A DNA stretch of 64,000 bases, from contig NZ_VITY01000004.1 of the NCBI RefSeq assembly GCF_007993935.1, forward strand, positions 248,001 through 312,000, given 5' to 3'. Below, piece by piece: positions 16,824 through 27,895 of the stretch; the stretch's first letter is position 1; every line of letters begins with the position of its first letter. Source of the stretch: Bradyrhizobium macuxiense (GTDB lineage: Bacteria; Pseudomonadota; Alphaproteobacteria; Rhizobiales; Xanthobacteraceae). Under the pieces are notes generated by a model, which was not told the origin of the DNA, ran no database searches, and saw nothing but the letters and a program-made list of their open reading frames with translations. A program made the position numbers and the translations under genes.

Positions 16824-17240
16824 TCAAGTCTCTTCGTCGCCGCCGACGTCACCGATGATGTCGGTCACGTCCTCATCGCCCTCTTCTTCGTCGGCGATGA
16901 AGGTCGAATCGTCGTCGTCATCGTCGTCGATCGTCTCATCGACCTCGATATCGTCCTCGGATTCGGGAACCTGGGCCTTGACCTTGCCGGTGTTCTCCTC
17001 GGCATCGGCCTCCTCGAGCGAGACCATTTCTTCGGCCTCGGCGGGCTCCGGCATGTCGGCGGCGGTCGCGGGCGAATTGACGGTGGCGCCACGGCCCCGC
17101 GCGGGGGCGATGGGCGCAATCGGCACGACCTCACCGGTGTAGGGCGAAATCACCGGATTCTTGTTGAGGTCGTAGAACTTCTTGCCCGTGGTCGGGCAAA
17201 TGCGCTTGGTTCCGAGCTCGGACTTGGCCAACGTGGTCAT
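16824..17240 (-). CDS. TIGR02300 family (FYDLN acid) protein
   Basis: A 138-aa alphaproteobacterial protein. The N-terminal third has GTKRICPTTGKKFYDLNKNPVISPY, a zinc-ribbon-like motif with only one cysteine, and the rest is an extremely acidic tail rich in Asp/Glu (continuous DDDDD stretch near residue 110). The function is unknown; the composition suggests an intrinsically disordered C-terminus. It faces away from aroA across a 137-bp divergent region. Confidence 0.88.
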   Translation of the reverse strand: MTTLAKSELGTKRICPTTGKKFYDLNKNPVISPYTGEVVPIAPIAPARGRGATVNSPATAADMPEPAEAEEMVSLEEADAEENTGKVKAQVPESEDDIEVDETIDDDDDDDSTFIADEEEGDEDVTDIIGDVGGDEET

Positions 17241-17377
17241 CCCAGAATTTTGCTGAAAAACGGTGCTTCACTTGGCTAGTTGAGCAGCCGCTGTCAATAG
17301 CGGTTTGCGCGCAAGTGACGGGCGCGTGACGCGGTGTTGCCTATGTGATACCTGCGCCGGCGCGAGAGGACACAATC

Positions 17378-18715
17378 TTGGCCCATTCTGACACCCCAAC
17401 CCCGCTGGAATCCCGCGCTTGCGGCCCGCTGGCCGGCAAGGTCCGCGTTCCCGGCGACAAATCGATTTCCCACCGTGCCCTGATCCTGGGGGCGCTTTCG
17501 GTCGGCGAAACCCGGATTTCCGGCCTTCTCGAGGGCGAAGACGTCCTCAATACCGCCAAATCCATGCGCGCGCTGGGCGCCAAGGTGGAGCGGACGGCGC
17601 CGTTTGCCTGGTCGGTGTTCGGCGTCGGCGTCGGCGGCTTCGCCCAGCCCGCAGCCCCGCTCGATTTCGGCAATTCCGGCACCGGCTGCCGGCTGGTGAT
17701 GGGTGCGGTCGCCGGCTGCCCGATCGCCGCCATCTTCGACGGCGACGCCTCGCTGCGTTCGCGGCCGATGCGCCGGATTCTCGACCCGCTCGAGCTGATG
17801 GGCGCCCGGACCAGCGACATCGGGGACGGCGGCAGGCTGCCGCTGACGCTGCATGGTGCCCGCTATCCGGTGCCGATCGTCTACAAGACCCCGGTCGCCT
17901 CGGCCCAGATCAAGTCCGCAGTGCTGCTGGCGGGCCTGTCCGCGCCCGGCATCACCACTGTCATCGAGCAGGAGGCGAGCCGCGACCACACCGAATTGAT
18001 GCTGAAGCATTTCGGTGCCGAGATCGCCACGGAGAAGGAAGGCAGCCACGGCCGCAGGATCACGCTGAACGGCGAGCCCGAGCTGCACGGCGCCAACGTC
18101 GTGGTGCCCGCCGATCCGTCGTCGGCGTCGTTCCCGATCGTCGCGGCGCTGATTGTCGGAGGCTCCGATGTCGTGTTCTCCGATGTGATGACCAATCCGC
18201 TGCGAACCGGCCTGTTCACCACGCTGCGCGAAATGGGTGCTTCGATCGAGGAGAGCGATGTGCGCGGCGATGCCGGCGAGCCGATGGCGCAATTGCGCGT
18301 GCGTGCCTCGAAGCTCAGGGGCGTCGAGGTGCCGCCGGAACGTGCGCCGTCGATGATCGACGAATATCTGGTGCTGGCGGTTGCGGCGGCGTTTGCCGAG
18401 GGCACCACGATTATGCGCGGCTTGCAGGAGCTGCGCGTCAAGGAATCCGATCGCCTCGAAGCCACCGCGGACATGCTGCGCGTCAACGGCGTCAAGGTCG
18501 AGGTCTCCGGCGACGATCTGATCGTCGAGGGACGCGGCCATGTTCCCGGCGGCGGTCTTGTCGCCACGCACATGGATCATCGCATCGCGATGTCGGCATT
18601 GGTGATGGGCTGTGCTGCGGATCGGCCGGTGAAGATCGACGACACAGCCTTCATCGCCACAAGTTTCCCGGATTTCATTCCGATGATGCGCGCGCTCGGA
18701 GCTGACTTCGCATGA
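17378..18715 (+). CDS. aroA: 3-Phosphoshikimate 1-carboxyvinyltransferase (EPSP synthase)
   Basis: A 445-aa enzyme that adds enolpyruvate from PEP to shikimate-3-phosphate, the sixth shikimate step. I start at TTG 17378 because GAGAGGA precedes it with good spacing. Class II-like features include GDKSISHR (residues 27-33 region), SAQIK and RDHTE. Two positions differ from the glyphosate-tolerant CP4 type: GNSGTG has Gly101 where CP4 has Ala100, and NPLRTG has Leu where class II has Thr. The stop overlaps the cmk start (ATGA), so the two are translationally coupled. Confidence 0.95.
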   Translation: MAHSDTPTPLESRACGPLAGKVRVPGDKSISHRALILGALSVGETRISGLLEGEDVLNTAKSMRALGAKVERTAPFAWSVFGVGVGGFAQPAAPLDFGNSGTGCRLVMGAVAGCPIAAIFDGDASLRSRPMRRILDPLELMGARTSDIGDGGRLPLTLHGARYPVPIVYKTPVASAQIKSAVLLAGLSAPGITTVIEQEASRDHTELMLKHFGAEIATEKEGSHGRRITLNGEPELHGANVVVPADPSSASFPIVAALIVGGSDVVFSDVMTNPLRTGLFTTLREMGASIEESDVRGDAGEPMAQLRVRASKLRGVEVPPERAPSMIDEYLVLAVAAAFAEGTTIMRGLQELRVKESDRLEATADMLRVNGVKVEVSGDDLIVEGRGHVPGGGLVATHMDHRIAMSALVMGCAADRPVKIDDTAFIATSFPDFIPMMRALGADFA

Positions 18716-19341
18716 TCATCGCCATCGACGGACCCGCCGCCTCCGGCAAGGGCACGCTCGGCAAGCGGCTCGCCCACCACTACGGCTATCGCCATCTCGA
18801 CACCGGCGTGATCTACCGCGCGGTGGCCTATGCGATGATCGCGATGGGCGCCGATCTCAACGATGAGGCGCTGGCGGTGGCGGTCGCACTCGAGCTCGAT
18901 CCCGAGAAATTCGGCAATCCGATCCTGAAGACCCAGAAGGTCGGCGAAGGCGCTTCGGTCGTCTCGGCCTTTCCCAAGGTGCGCGAGGCGCTGGTCAACT
19001 TCCAGCGCCAGTTCGCCGCCGATCCGCCTGGTGCCGTGCTGGATGGGCGCGACATCGGCACCGTGATCTGCCCCGATGCCGACGTGAAGATCTTCGTGGT
19101 CGCCGATCCCAGGGTGCGGGCACGGCGGCGCACCCTGGAGGCGCGCGCCCGTGGCGAGGACGCCGACGAGGAAGCGGTGCTCGCCGACATCCTCAAGCGC
19201 GACGAGCGGGACAAGAACCGCACCGTTGCGCCGTTGCGGCCGGCCGCGGACGCCCACACGCTGGACAATTCCAATCTCGACATCGAGGCCGGCGTCCGCG
19301 CCGCCATCGCCATCGTCGAGGCGGCCCGCGCCCGGCGCTGA
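18712..19341 (+). CDS. cmk: Cytidylate kinase
   Basis: A 209-aa kinase converting (d)CMP to (d)CDP with ATP. The P-loop is GPAASGKGT near the N-terminus (residues 6-14), followed by [11 protein letters not shown] and the [11 protein letters not shown] substrate-binding region. Start overlaps the aroA stop by 4 bp. The aroA-cmk-rpsA-ihfB order is conserved widely in proteobacteria. Confidence 0.96.
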   Translation: MIIAIDGPAASGKGTLGKRLAHHYGYRHLDTGVIYRAVAYAMIAMGADLNDEALAVAVALELDPEKFGNPILKTQKVGEGASVVSAFPKVREALVNFQRQFAADPPGAVLDGRDIGTVICPDADVKIFVVADPRVRARRRTLEARARGEDADEEAVLADILKRDERDKNRTVAPLRPAADAHTLDNSNLDIEAGVRAAIAIVEAARARR

Positions 19342-19363
19342 TCGAGCCAACAGGAGCGGGACA

Positions 19364-19397
19364 ACAAAAAAGCGCGATGACCGAGGTCATCGCGCTT
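19364..19397 (-). terminator. Intrinsic terminator, minus strand
   Basis: AAGCGCGATGAC (19370-19381), loop CGAG, then GTCATCGCGCTT (19386-19397) is a perfect 12-bp stem. On the minus strand it is followed by TTTTTTG (A-run at 19365-19370). It serves the small secreted-protein gene ending at 19429 and may also block transcription leaving cmk. Confidence 0.85.
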
Positions 19398-19428
19398 CGG
19401 GCCGGCGAGCGGCAGCTCGATCGATCGG

Positions 19429-19602
19429 TTAGTCCTTCGACCAGTAACGGTCGAACGGCAGTTCCTGTTCGGCCATGGTCAGCAGCGGCTGCGCCGCCCG
19501 GGCGGCAGCCGCGGGTCCGGCCGATACGGCACCGGGTATCGCGGCGACGGCATTTCCAAACGTCAGGACGGCAAAAGCCGCCAGCACCATAAAGCTTTTC
19601 AT
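19429..19602 (-). CDS. Small secreted hypothetical protein
   Basis: A 57-aa product with a signal peptide (residues 1 to about 21, MKSFMVLAAFAVLTFGNAVA), then a short Ala/Pro-rich stretch ending FDRYWSKD. Start at 19602 follows AGGGGGATTACCA. It runs opposite to the surrounding genes and has its own strong terminator, supporting a real gene. No family is recognised; a periplasmic or envelope peptide is likely. Confidence 0.65.
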   Translation of the reverse strand: MKSFMVLAAFAVLTFGNAVAAIPGAVSAGPAAAARAAQPLLTMAEQELPFDRYWSKD

Positions 19603-19632
19603 TGGTAATCCCCCTGTTTCTAACGGTGCCAT

Positions 19633-20107
19633 CGTAAGGGGCGGACCGCTTAAGGGCGGGTTCCAGCCATGCCCACTCGCGCCGCATTTCGCGCGATGCG
19701 GTCAACAAGGCGTTGCAGCGCTGGGCGGGCGCGATCAGCCTTAAGCACCCGTAAATCGGGCGTTTCCGGCTTGCCCAAAATGGCCGCCGGGGCTATATCA
19801 GCGCCGTTCGGAGCACCATCGACCCTGTCGAGGCCGTGTCCGGGCGGGCCGGCGCCGGGTTTGAGCCATCCTCAAGCAAAACTGACGCCGCATCTGGAGG
19901 AACGCCCGCTCCCAGGCCTTGCAGTCGATATTTTTCTTAAAATCACGCTCCGGAAACTTCAAACGTACCGAACGTGCAGTCTTGCTGCCGGCCCGCTGTT
20001 GCACCTCCTGCAATGAGCGGTCGTCAGGGTTTGCGGAACCCTGTCACTTCACGCGCGGTGCGCCCATCAACCCGAATGGCCGGCGAGATCCCGCATCTGG
20101 AGAACAA
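19633..20107. other. Long leader/promoter region upstream of rpsA
   Basis: About 475 bp without a supported gene. It should hold the promoter of the minus-strand small gene and the rpsA promoter and leader. The rpsA frame stays open to 19919, but no ribosome site or S1-like sequence supports an earlier start. I see no clear riboswitch. Confidence 0.55.
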
Positions 20108-21817
20108 ATGGTTTCGAATTCTGCGTCTTCTTATACCCCGACCCGCGACGATTTCGCGGCGATGCTTGATGAGTCCTTTGCCGGCGGCAACCTGCAGGAA
20201 AGCTCGGTCATCAAGGGCAAGGTGGTTGCAATTGAGAAGGACATGGCCGTCATCGACGTCGGCCTGAAGACCGAAGGCCGCGTCGCGCTGCGCGAATTCG
20301 CTGGCCCCGGCCGCGAAAGCGACCTCAAGGTCGGCGACGAAGTCGAGGTGTTCCTCGACCGTATCGAGAATGCGCTCGGTGAAGCCGTGCTGTCGCGCGA
20401 CAAGGCGCGCCGCGAGGAGAGCTGGGGCAAGCTCGAGAAGGCGTTCCAGAACAACGAAAAGGTCAACGGCGTCATCTTCAACCAGGTCAAGGGCGGCTTC
20501 ACGGTCGACCTCGACGGTGCGGTGGCCTTCCTGCCGCGCTCGCAGGTCGACATTCGTCCGATCCGCGACGTTGCGCCGCTGATGAACAACTCGCAGCCGT
20601 TCCAGATCCTCAAGATGGACCGCCGCCGCGGCAACATCGTGGTGTCGCGCCGCACGGTTCTCGAAGAGACCCGCGCCGAGCAGCGCCAGGAGCTGGTGCA
20701 GAACCTCGAAGAGGGTCAGGTGATCGACGGCGTGGTCAAGAACATCACCGATTACGGTGCGTTCGTTGATCTCGGCGGCATCGACGGCCTGCTGCATGTG
20801 ACCGATATCGCCTGGCGCCGCGTCAACCACCCGACCGAGGTGCTGACCATCGGCCAGACCGTGAAGGTCAAGATCATCAAGATCAACCACGAGACGCACC
20901 GCATCTCGCTCGGCATGAAGCAGCTGCTGGATGATCCGTGGCAGGGCATCGAAGCCAAGTACCCGCTGGGTGCCCGCTTCACCGGCCGCGTCACCAACAT
21001 CACCGACTACGGCGCGTTCGTCGAGCTCGAGCCGGGCATCGAAGGCCTGATCCACGTCTCCGAGATGTCGTGGACCAAGAAGAACATGCACCCCGGCAAG
21101 ATCGTTTCGACCTCGCAGGAAGTCGAAGTGCAGGTGCTCGAAGTCGATTCGGTCAAGCGCCGCATCTCGCTCGGTCTCAAGCAGACCATGCGCAATCCCT
21201 GGGAAGTCTTCGTCGAGAAGTTCCCGGTCGGTTCGGTGGTCGAGGGCGAGGTCAAGAACAAGACCGAGTTCGGTCTGTTCCTCGGTCTCGAGGGCGATGT
21301 CGACGGCATGGTCCACCTCTCCGACCTCGACTGGAAGCTTCCGGGCGAGCAGGTCATCGACAACTTCAAGAAGGGCGACATGGTCAAGGCCGTGGTGCTC
21401 GATGTCGATGTCGAGAAGGAGCGAATCTCGCTCGGCGTCAAGCAGCTCGAAGGCGACCCCTTCGCAGAGCCGGGCGACGTCAAGAAGGGCGCGGTCGTGA
21501 CCTGCGAAGTGCTCGAAGTGAAGGAAAGCGGCATCGAGGTCCGGATTTCGGGCACCGAGTTCACCACCTTCATCAAGCGGTCCGAGCTGGCCCGTGATCG
21601 CAACGACCAGCGCGCCGAGCGCTTCGCCGTCGGCGAGAAGGTCGATGCCCGCGTCATCCAGTTCGACAAGAAGGCCCGCAAGGTGCAGGTCTCGATCAAG
21701 GCGCTGGAAGTTGCCGAAGAGAAGGAAGCCATCGCGCAGTACGGCTCCTCCGATTCGGGAGCGACGCTTGGCGACATCCTCGGCACCGCGCTGAAGAACC
21801 GCGCCACCGACAAGTAA
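20108..21817 (+). CDS. rpsA: 30S ribosomal protein S1
   Basis: A 569-aa RNA-binding protein that delivers mRNA to the 30S subunit. It contains six tandem S1/OB domains: repeats of the type G-V-V-K-N-I-T-D-Y-G-A-F-V-D-L-G-G-I-D-G-L start near residues 30, 115, 201, 286, 373 and 460, ending in an acidic tail. ATG at 20108 follows TGGAGAACAA. S1 of this length with six domains is standard for proteobacteria. A strong intrinsic terminator follows. Confidence 0.96.
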   Translation: MVSNSASSYTPTRDDFAAMLDESFAGGNLQESSVIKGKVVAIEKDMAVIDVGLKTEGRVALREFAGPGRESDLKVGDEVEVFLDRIENALGEAVLSRDKARREESWGKLEKAFQNNEKVNGVIFNQVKGGFTVDLDGAVAFLPRSQVDIRPIRDVAPLMNNSQPFQILKMDRRRGNIVVSRRTVLEETRAEQRQELVQNLEEGQVIDGVVKNITDYGAFVDLGGIDGLLHVTDIAWRRVNHPTEVLTIGQTVKVKIIKINHETHRISLGMKQLLDDPWQGIEAKYPLGARFTGRVTNITDYGAFVELEPGIEGLIHVSEMSWTKKNMHPGKIVSTSQEVEVQVLEVDSVKRRISLGLKQTMRNPWEVFVEKFPVGSVVEGEVKNKTEFGLFLGLEGDVDGMVHLSDLDWKLPGEQVIDNFKKGDMVKAVVLDVDVEKERISLGVKQLEGDPFAEPGDVKKGAVVTCEVLEVKESGIEVRISGTEFTTFIKRSELARDRNDQRAERFAVGEKVDARVIQFDKKARKVQVSIKALEVAEEKEAIAQYGSSDSGATLGDILGTALKNRATDK

Positions 21818-21843
21818 GCGTTCGCGCGATTTGAGCGAACCAT

Positions 21844-21874
21844 GGGGCCCCGGCGCAAGCCGGGGCCCTTTTTG
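21844..21874 (+). terminator. Intrinsic terminator of rpsA
   Basis: GGGCCCCGGC, loop GCAA, GCCGGGGCCC and then TTTTTG form a textbook intrinsic terminator 27 bp after the rpsA stop codon. Confidence 0.92.
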
Positions 21875-21889
21875 TTGGAGGCAAGTTGC

Positions 21890-21976
21890 CGTAGCCCGGA
21901 TGCAGCGGAGCGAAATCCGGGGTTCTTCGCCACGGTGAGGCTTTCCCGGATTACGCTTCGCTTCATCCGGGCTACG
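21890..21976. repeat. Dispersed palindromic repeat, family A copy 2
   Basis: CGTAGCCCGGATGCAGCG at the left and CATCCGGGCTACG at the right bracket an inner inverted pair (AATCCGGG / CCCGGATT). It is close to the copy at 29245-29334 and related to 1457-1541. It lies between the rpsA terminator and sppA. Confidence 0.88.
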
Positions 21977-22102
21977 GATGCGTCAATGGGCGGGCGTTGT
22001 TTTCTTCATATTGCGTCGCAATTGATGTATTTGGCTAAGCTGATAGTGACGCTGCGACTGCAAAACGCGCGGACTTCGCGCTGACCATTTCTGGAGAGAC
22101 CG

Positions 22103-23080
22103 ATGTCGCTGGATTCGGACGTGATCGTCGACCGTCGTCGTATCAGGCGCAAGCTGACGTTCTGGCGCGTTGCCGCTGCGGTCATCGCAATCGCTGCCAT
22201 CGTCGGCGTGGGCGTGGTGGCCGCCGGCGGACGCGGCAGCTTGTCGACGTCGAGCACGATCGCGCGGATCAACATCGACGGATTGATCCGCAGCGACCAG
22301 CAGCGCGTCGAGGCGCTGGAGCGGCTCGGCAAGTCGAGCTATGCGGCGGTTGTCGTGCATATCAATTCGCCCGGCGGCACCACTGCGGGCTCCGAGCAGC
22401 TGTACGACTCGCTGATGCAGTTGAAGGCGAAGAAGCCGCTCGTCGTCGTGGTCGAGGGATTGGCGGCCTCTGGCGGCTACATCACCGCGATCGCCTCCGA
22501 TCATATCGTTGCCCAGCAGACCTCGCTGGTTGGTTCGATCGGCGTGCTCTTCCAGTTTCCCAACGTTTCGGAATTGCTCAAGACCGTCGGCGTGAAGATG
22601 GAGGAAATCAAATCCTCACCGCTGAAAGCGGCGCCCAACGGCATGGAGCCGACCAGCCCCGAGGCCCGGGCCGCGATCGAGGGGCTGGTCAAGGATTCCT
22701 ATGCCTGGTTCCGTGGATTGGTGAAGGAGCGGCGTGGCATGGACGACGCCCTGCTGGAGAAGGTCGCTGACGGACGCGTCTTCACCGGCCGGCAGGCGGT
22801 CGATCTCAAGCTGATCGATCAGCTCGGGGACGAAAAGACCGCGATTGCCTGGCTGGTTGCGGAGAAGAAGGTCAAAAGCGACCTGCCGGTGCGCAATTAC
22901 ACGCTTAATCCGCGCTTCAGCGACCTCACCTTCCTGCGCACCGCGGCGTCAATGACGCTCGACGCGTTCGGCCTTGGCGCCATCGCGCGGCGGATCGAGC
23001 AGGGTGGCGCAGCCCAGGCGGTGGATCGGTTCGGGCTCGACGGCATGCTGGCGCTGTGGACCCCCGGAGGAACCGACTAG
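22103..23080 (+). CDS. sppA: Signal peptide peptidase SppA (short form)
   Basis: A 325-aa membrane-anchored serine peptidase of the S49 family that degrades cleaved signal peptides. A basic N-terminus is followed by one transmembrane helix (about residues 21-42). The catalytic dyad is predicted as Ser123 in EGLAASGGY and Lys175 in SPLKAAPNG; the 52-residue spacing equals that of the Bacillus enzyme. It is the single-domain form rather than the 618-aa E. coli tandem form. It sits between rpsA and ihfB. Confidence 0.93.
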   Translation: MSLDSDVIVDRRRIRRKLTFWRVAAAVIAIAAIVGVGVVAAGGRGSLSTSSTIARINIDGLIRSDQQRVEALERLGKSSYAAVVVHINSPGGTTAGSEQLYDSLMQLKAKKPLVVVVEGLAASGGYITAIASDHIVAQQTSLVGSIGVLFQFPNVSELLKTVGVKMEEIKSSPLKAAPNGMEPTSPEARAAIEGLVKDSYAWFRGLVKERRGMDDALLEKVADGRVFTGRQAVDLKLIDQLGDEKTAIAWLVAEKKVKSDLPVRNYTLNPRFSDLTFLRTAASMTLDAFGLGAIARRIEQGGAAQAVDRFGLDGMLALWTPGGTD

Positions 23081-23254
23081 TCGGGTGCGAAACGCGTGGT
23101 GATCAGGGTATTCCCGCTCTGCGGGAATCGCCGCATGCCCCAATTGGGCTATTTGTCACGCGATTTCACGGCGTTCTAAATCGATTTAGCGTCTTGACAG
23201 TGCACGGCATTTTCACGGAAATGGGTTTCCGCAAGAGCCCGGATCCCATTTTCG

Positions 23255-23584
23255 ATGATCAAATCCGAACTTGTTCAGCGTATCGCCGAGCACAACCCGC
23301 ACCTCTACCAGCGGGACGTCGAGAACATTGTGAATGCGATTCTCGATGAAATCGTCGCGGCGCTGGCGCGTGGCGACCGCGTCGAGCTGCGCGGTTTCGG
23401 CGCATTCTCGGTGAAGCATCGCCCGGCGCGTGCCGGCCGCAATCCGCGAACCGGCGAGCATGTGCCGGTCGACCAGAAGAGCGTGCCGTTCTTCAAGACC
23501 GGCAAGGAAATGCGCGAGCGCCTCAATCGCGACGAGGCCGAGGCGGGAGCCTCGAGGATCGACGCGCCCAAGGCCGATGCTTGA
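23255..23584 (+). CDS. ihfB: Integration host factor, beta subunit
   Basis: A 109-aa DNA-bending protein that pairs with IhfA for recombination, replication and transcription. The HU/IHF fold is complete, with [17 protein letters not shown] at the start, [21 protein letters not shown] containing the intercalating proline, and [13 protein letters not shown] near the end. A 15-residue Ala/Asp-rich tail extends beyond E. coli IHF-beta. Located downstream of rpsA, as in most proteobacteria. Confidence 0.95.
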   Translation: MIKSELVQRIAEHNPHLYQRDVENIVNAILDEIVAALARGDRVELRGFGAFSVKHRPARAGRNPRTGEHVPVDQKSVPFFKTGKEMRERLNRDEAEAGASRIDAPKADA

Positions 23585-23680
23585 GCCTGATGCTTAAGGC
23601 TGACGCCTGAGCGCCGCCTCCGGCGTTGCCGTGCTGCGGGCGATGCGCCCGCACTTTCTCCATCGCTGCGAGAGATGGTC

Positions 23681-24067
23681 ATGCGAAAGTTCTTCACGGC
23701 AGTGGTCGTCGTTCCGCTCGGACTGATCTTCATCATCTTTGCCGTCGCCAACCGTCACTGGGTGACGGTGTCGTTTGATCCCTTCAATTCCGTGACGCCG
23801 ACGATTGCGGTCACACTGCCGCTGTTCGTGGTCATCATCGCTTCCGCGATCCTGGGCGTGATCGCGGGCGGCATGGCGACCTGGTTCAAGCAGGGGCGCT
23901 GGCGCCGCGCCGCCCGGCAGCACGAGGCCGACGCCCGCCATATCCGCGCCGAGCTCGCCGACCTCAGGGCGGCGGGCTCCCGGGACGACGCGCAGCGCCG
24001 CCCGACCGCGGCCCAGCTCGGGTTTTACGGGCCCAATGGGCGAGACAAGCAGGGCGCGACGTTGTAG
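23681..24067 (+). CDS. Lipopolysaccharide assembly protein A domain (LapA/DUF1049) protein
   Basis: A 128-aa inner-membrane protein with two N-terminal transmembrane helices (about residues 3-23 and 43-66) and a basic cytoplasmic coiled-coil-like tail (WRRAARQHEADARHIRAELADLR). This is the LapA/YciS arrangement associated with LPS assembly control. A start 6 bp upstream (23675) is equally possible. It lies between ihfB and trpF, matching rpsA-ihfB-lapA order in many genomes. Confidence 0.85.
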   Translation: MRKFFTAVVVVPLGLIFIIFAVANRHWVTVSFDPFNSVTPTIAVTLPLFVVIIASAILGVIAGGMATWFKQGRWRRAARQHEADARHIRAELADLRAAGSRDDAQRRPTAAQLGFYGPNGRDKQGATL

Positions 24068-24142
24068 AACCCGCCCCGTCGGACCAGGGTTCACCCCGGT
24101 TCCGGCCGCCCGAAAACCTGTTTTGAGACCCGTTTCGAGACC

Positions 24143-24798
24143 ATGCCCCTGCTCGTCAAAATCTGCGGCCTGTCCACGCGCGAGACGCTCGACGTCGCGC
24201 TGGAGGGTGGCGCCGATATGGTGGGGTTCGTGTTCTTTCCCCCGTCGCCGCGCCATATCAGCCTCGAGACCGCGCGCGAGCTCGGCAAACAGGCCAAGGG
24301 CCGCGCTGTGAAGGTCGCGCTGACCGTCGATGCCGATGATGCGACCATCGAGAACATCATCGAGACGCTGCGGCCGGATATCCTGCAACTGCACGGCAAG
24401 GAAACCACCGCGCGGCTGCGTGATCTCAAGCAGAAATTCGGCCTGCCGCTGATGAAGGCGCTGCCGGTCGAGACCGCAGCCGATCTCGCGCCGCTGCCGG
24501 GCTATGCCGGCGTCGCCGACCGCATCCTGTTCGATGCCCGCGCGCCGAAGGATGCCACGCGCCCGGGCGGTCTCGGTGCGCCGTTCGATTGGCACGTGCT
24601 GGAAAATCTCGACCTCGCGCTGCCCTACATGGTCTCCGGCGGCCTCAACGCCGAGAACGTCACTGAAGCCGTCCGCGTCACCCGCGCCGGCGGCGTCGAC
24701 GTCTCGTCGGGCGTCGAGCGCACGCCCGGCGTCAAGGATCCCGAGCTGATCCGCGCCTTCATCCGCGCCGCACGCGCAACCCAAGAACTGATGGTTCG

Positions 24799-24802
<4 letters not shown>
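24143..24802 (+). CDS. trpF: Phosphoribosylanthranilate isomerase
   Basis: A 219-aa TIM-barrel enzyme catalysing the Amadori rearrangement of phosphoribosylanthranilate in tryptophan synthesis. The general base Cys is in VKICGLST (residue 8), the general acid Asp is in LTVDADDA, and the phosphate-binding loops are [11 protein letters not shown] and GVDVSSGVE. Its stop overlaps the trpB start by 4 bp (ATGA), making trpF-trpB-trpA one coupled unit. Confidence 0.96.
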
Positions 24803-26012
<1,210 letters not shown>

Positions 26013-26016
<4 letters not shown>

Positions 26017-26849
26017 GCACCCGTATCGACGCACGTTTCGCCGAGCTGAAGCAGCAGGGCCGCTCCGCTTTCGTCACCTTCGTGATGGCCGGCGACCCCG
26101 ACCCGAAAACTTCGCTCGACATCCTCAAGGCCCTGCCGAAGGCCGGCGCTGACGTCATCGAGATCGGCATGCCCTTCACCGATCCGATGGCCGACGGCCC
26201 GTCGATCCAGGCGGCGGGGCTGCGCGCGCTCAAGGGCGGAATGACCTTGCGCAAGACGCTGGCGATGGTCCGCGACTTCCGCAAGGAGGACAACGCCACG
26301 CCGATCGTGCTGATGGGCTACTACAATCCGATCTACATCTACGGCGTCGACAGCTTCCTGGCCGATGCCAAGACCGCCGGCGTCGACGGACTGATCATCG
26401 TCGACCTGCCGCCGGAGGAAGACACCGAGCTCTGCATCCCCGCGATCAAGGCCGGGCTGAACTTCATCCGCCTGGCGACGCCGACCACCGACGACAAGCG
26501 CCTGCCGGCGGTGCTCGCCAATACCTCGGGCTTTGTCTACTACGTCGCGGTCACCGGAATCACCGGCAGTGCTGCGGCCGATTCCAAGGTCGTTGGAGCA
26601 GCCGTAGCGCGCATCAAGCGGCACACCGCGCTCCCGGTCTGTGTCGGCTTCGGCATCCGAACTCCGGAAGCGGCGCGTGCGATCGCCGAGAACGCCGATG
26701 GTTCCGTGGTCGGCACCGCGCTGGTCGATGTCCTGAAGGGCAGCCTCGATGTCGATGGCCGTGCCACGCCGAAGACCGTGAGCGCGGTGGCGGACCTGGT
26801 GTCGGCGCTGGCGCAGGGGGTCCGGGGCGCCAAGCAGGCCGCTGAATAA
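26013..26849 (+). CDS. trpA: Tryptophan synthase alpha chain
   Basis: A 278-aa TIM-barrel subunit that cleaves indole-glycerol phosphate to indole. The catalytic Glu is in [16 protein letters not shown] and the catalytic Asp in [20 protein letters not shown] and VGFGIRTPE complete the active site. Start is the GTG at 26013, overlapping the trpB stop as GTGA; the protein then begins with the normal [11 protein letters not shown]. Followed by accD after 104 bp. Confidence 0.95.
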
Positions 26850-26953
26850 GCCACATTTTGCGGCAACAAGGCCGCAAACGGCGGCTTGCCGGGTTCGCCC
26901 GGCCCGCCATATATCCAGCTGGTGCGGGACCGACCCGCATTTCGGAGCGAACC

Positions 26954-27895
26954 ATGAACTGGCTCACCAACGTCGTCCGGCCGAAGATCCGCAACATCCT
27001 GCGGCGCGAGACGCCGGAGAATCTCTGGATCAAGTGTCCGGATTCCGGGCAGCTCGTGTTCTACAAGGACGTCGAGGCCAACCAGTTCGTGATCCCCGGC
27101 TCGAATTACCACATGCGCATGGGCGCAGTGGCGCGGCTGAAGTCGATCTTCGACAACGAGACCTGGTTCGACGTCGCGCTGCCCGATGTCGCAGCTGATC
27201 CGCTGAAATTCCGCGACGAGCGCAAATATGTCGACCGCATCAAGGACGCGCGCACCAAGACCGGGCTGAACGACGCGGTCAAGGTCGGCTACGGCAAGCT
27301 CGAGGGCGCCGGCGTCGTGGTCGCGGTGCAGGATTTCGACTTCATGGGCGGCTCGCTCGGCATGGCCGCCGGTGAAGCGATGGTGCGCGGGCTCGAGCTC
27401 GCGGTCGAGAAGAAGTCGCCCTTCATCGTGTTCGCCGCGTCCGGCGGCGCGCGGATGCAGGAAGGCATCCTGTCGCTGATGCAGATGCCGCGCACCACCG
27501 TCGGCGTGCAGATGCTGCGCGAGGCGCGGCAGCCCTACATCGTCGTGCTGACCAATCCGACCACCGGCGGCGTTACCGCCTCCTATGCGATGCTCGGCGA
27601 CGTCCAGATCGCCGAGCCCGGTGCGCTGATCGGCTTTGCCGGCGCGCGCGTGATCGAGCAGACCATCCGCGAGAAGCTGCCGGAAGGTTTCCAGCGTGCC
27701 GAATATCTCCGCGAGCATGGCATGGTCGACATGGTCGTGCACCGCCATGACATGAAGGCGACGCTGGCGCGGCTGTGCCGCCTGTTCACCAAATCGCCGG
27801 CGCTCGAAACCGCATCGAAGCCCGCAACGCCGGTCACCGAGCCGGCCCAGATCGTCACGGCCCCGGAGACGGTGCCGGCCGCGCCGCACGCGTGA
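26954..27895 (+). CDS. accD: Acetyl-CoA carboxylase, carboxyltransferase beta subunit
   Basis: A 313-aa subunit of the AccAD carboxyltransferase that makes malonyl-CoA. The C-terminal crotonase-like domain is intact ([39 protein letters not shown]). The N-terminal zinc ribbon is degenerate: where the E. coli protein has CxxC and CPKC, this one has CPDS and IPGS (residues about 25-50), so only one ligand remains. Start at 26954 follows CGGAGCGA. folC starts inside its stop codon region (GTGA overlap), as in other Rhizobiales. Confidence 0.95.
   Translation: MNWLTNVVRPKIRNILRRETPENLWIKCPDSGQLVFYKDVEANQFVIPGSNYHMRMGAVARLKSIFDNETWFDVALPDVAADPLKFRDERKYVDRIKDARTKTGLNDAVKVGYGKLEGAGVVVAVQDFDFMGGSLGMAAGEAMVRGLELAVEKKSPFIVFAASGGARMQEGILSLMQMPRTTVGVQMLREARQPYIVVLTNPTTGGVTASYAMLGDVQIAEPGALIGFAGARVIEQTIREKLPEGFQRAEYLREHGMVDMVVHRHDMKATLARLCRLFTKSPALETASKPATPVTEPAQIVTAPETVPAAPHA

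Noticed and set aside
19919..20107. N-terminal extension of ribosomal protein S1
   Set aside because: The frame is open but the added 63 residues match no S1 protein, and the ATG at 20108 has a ribosome site and the standard N-terminus.
24068..24142. A trp leader peptide or attenuator before trpF
   Set aside because: Only 75 bp, with no run of Trp codons and no alternative hairpins plus T-run; trpF-trpB-trpA may be driven from an upstream promoter.
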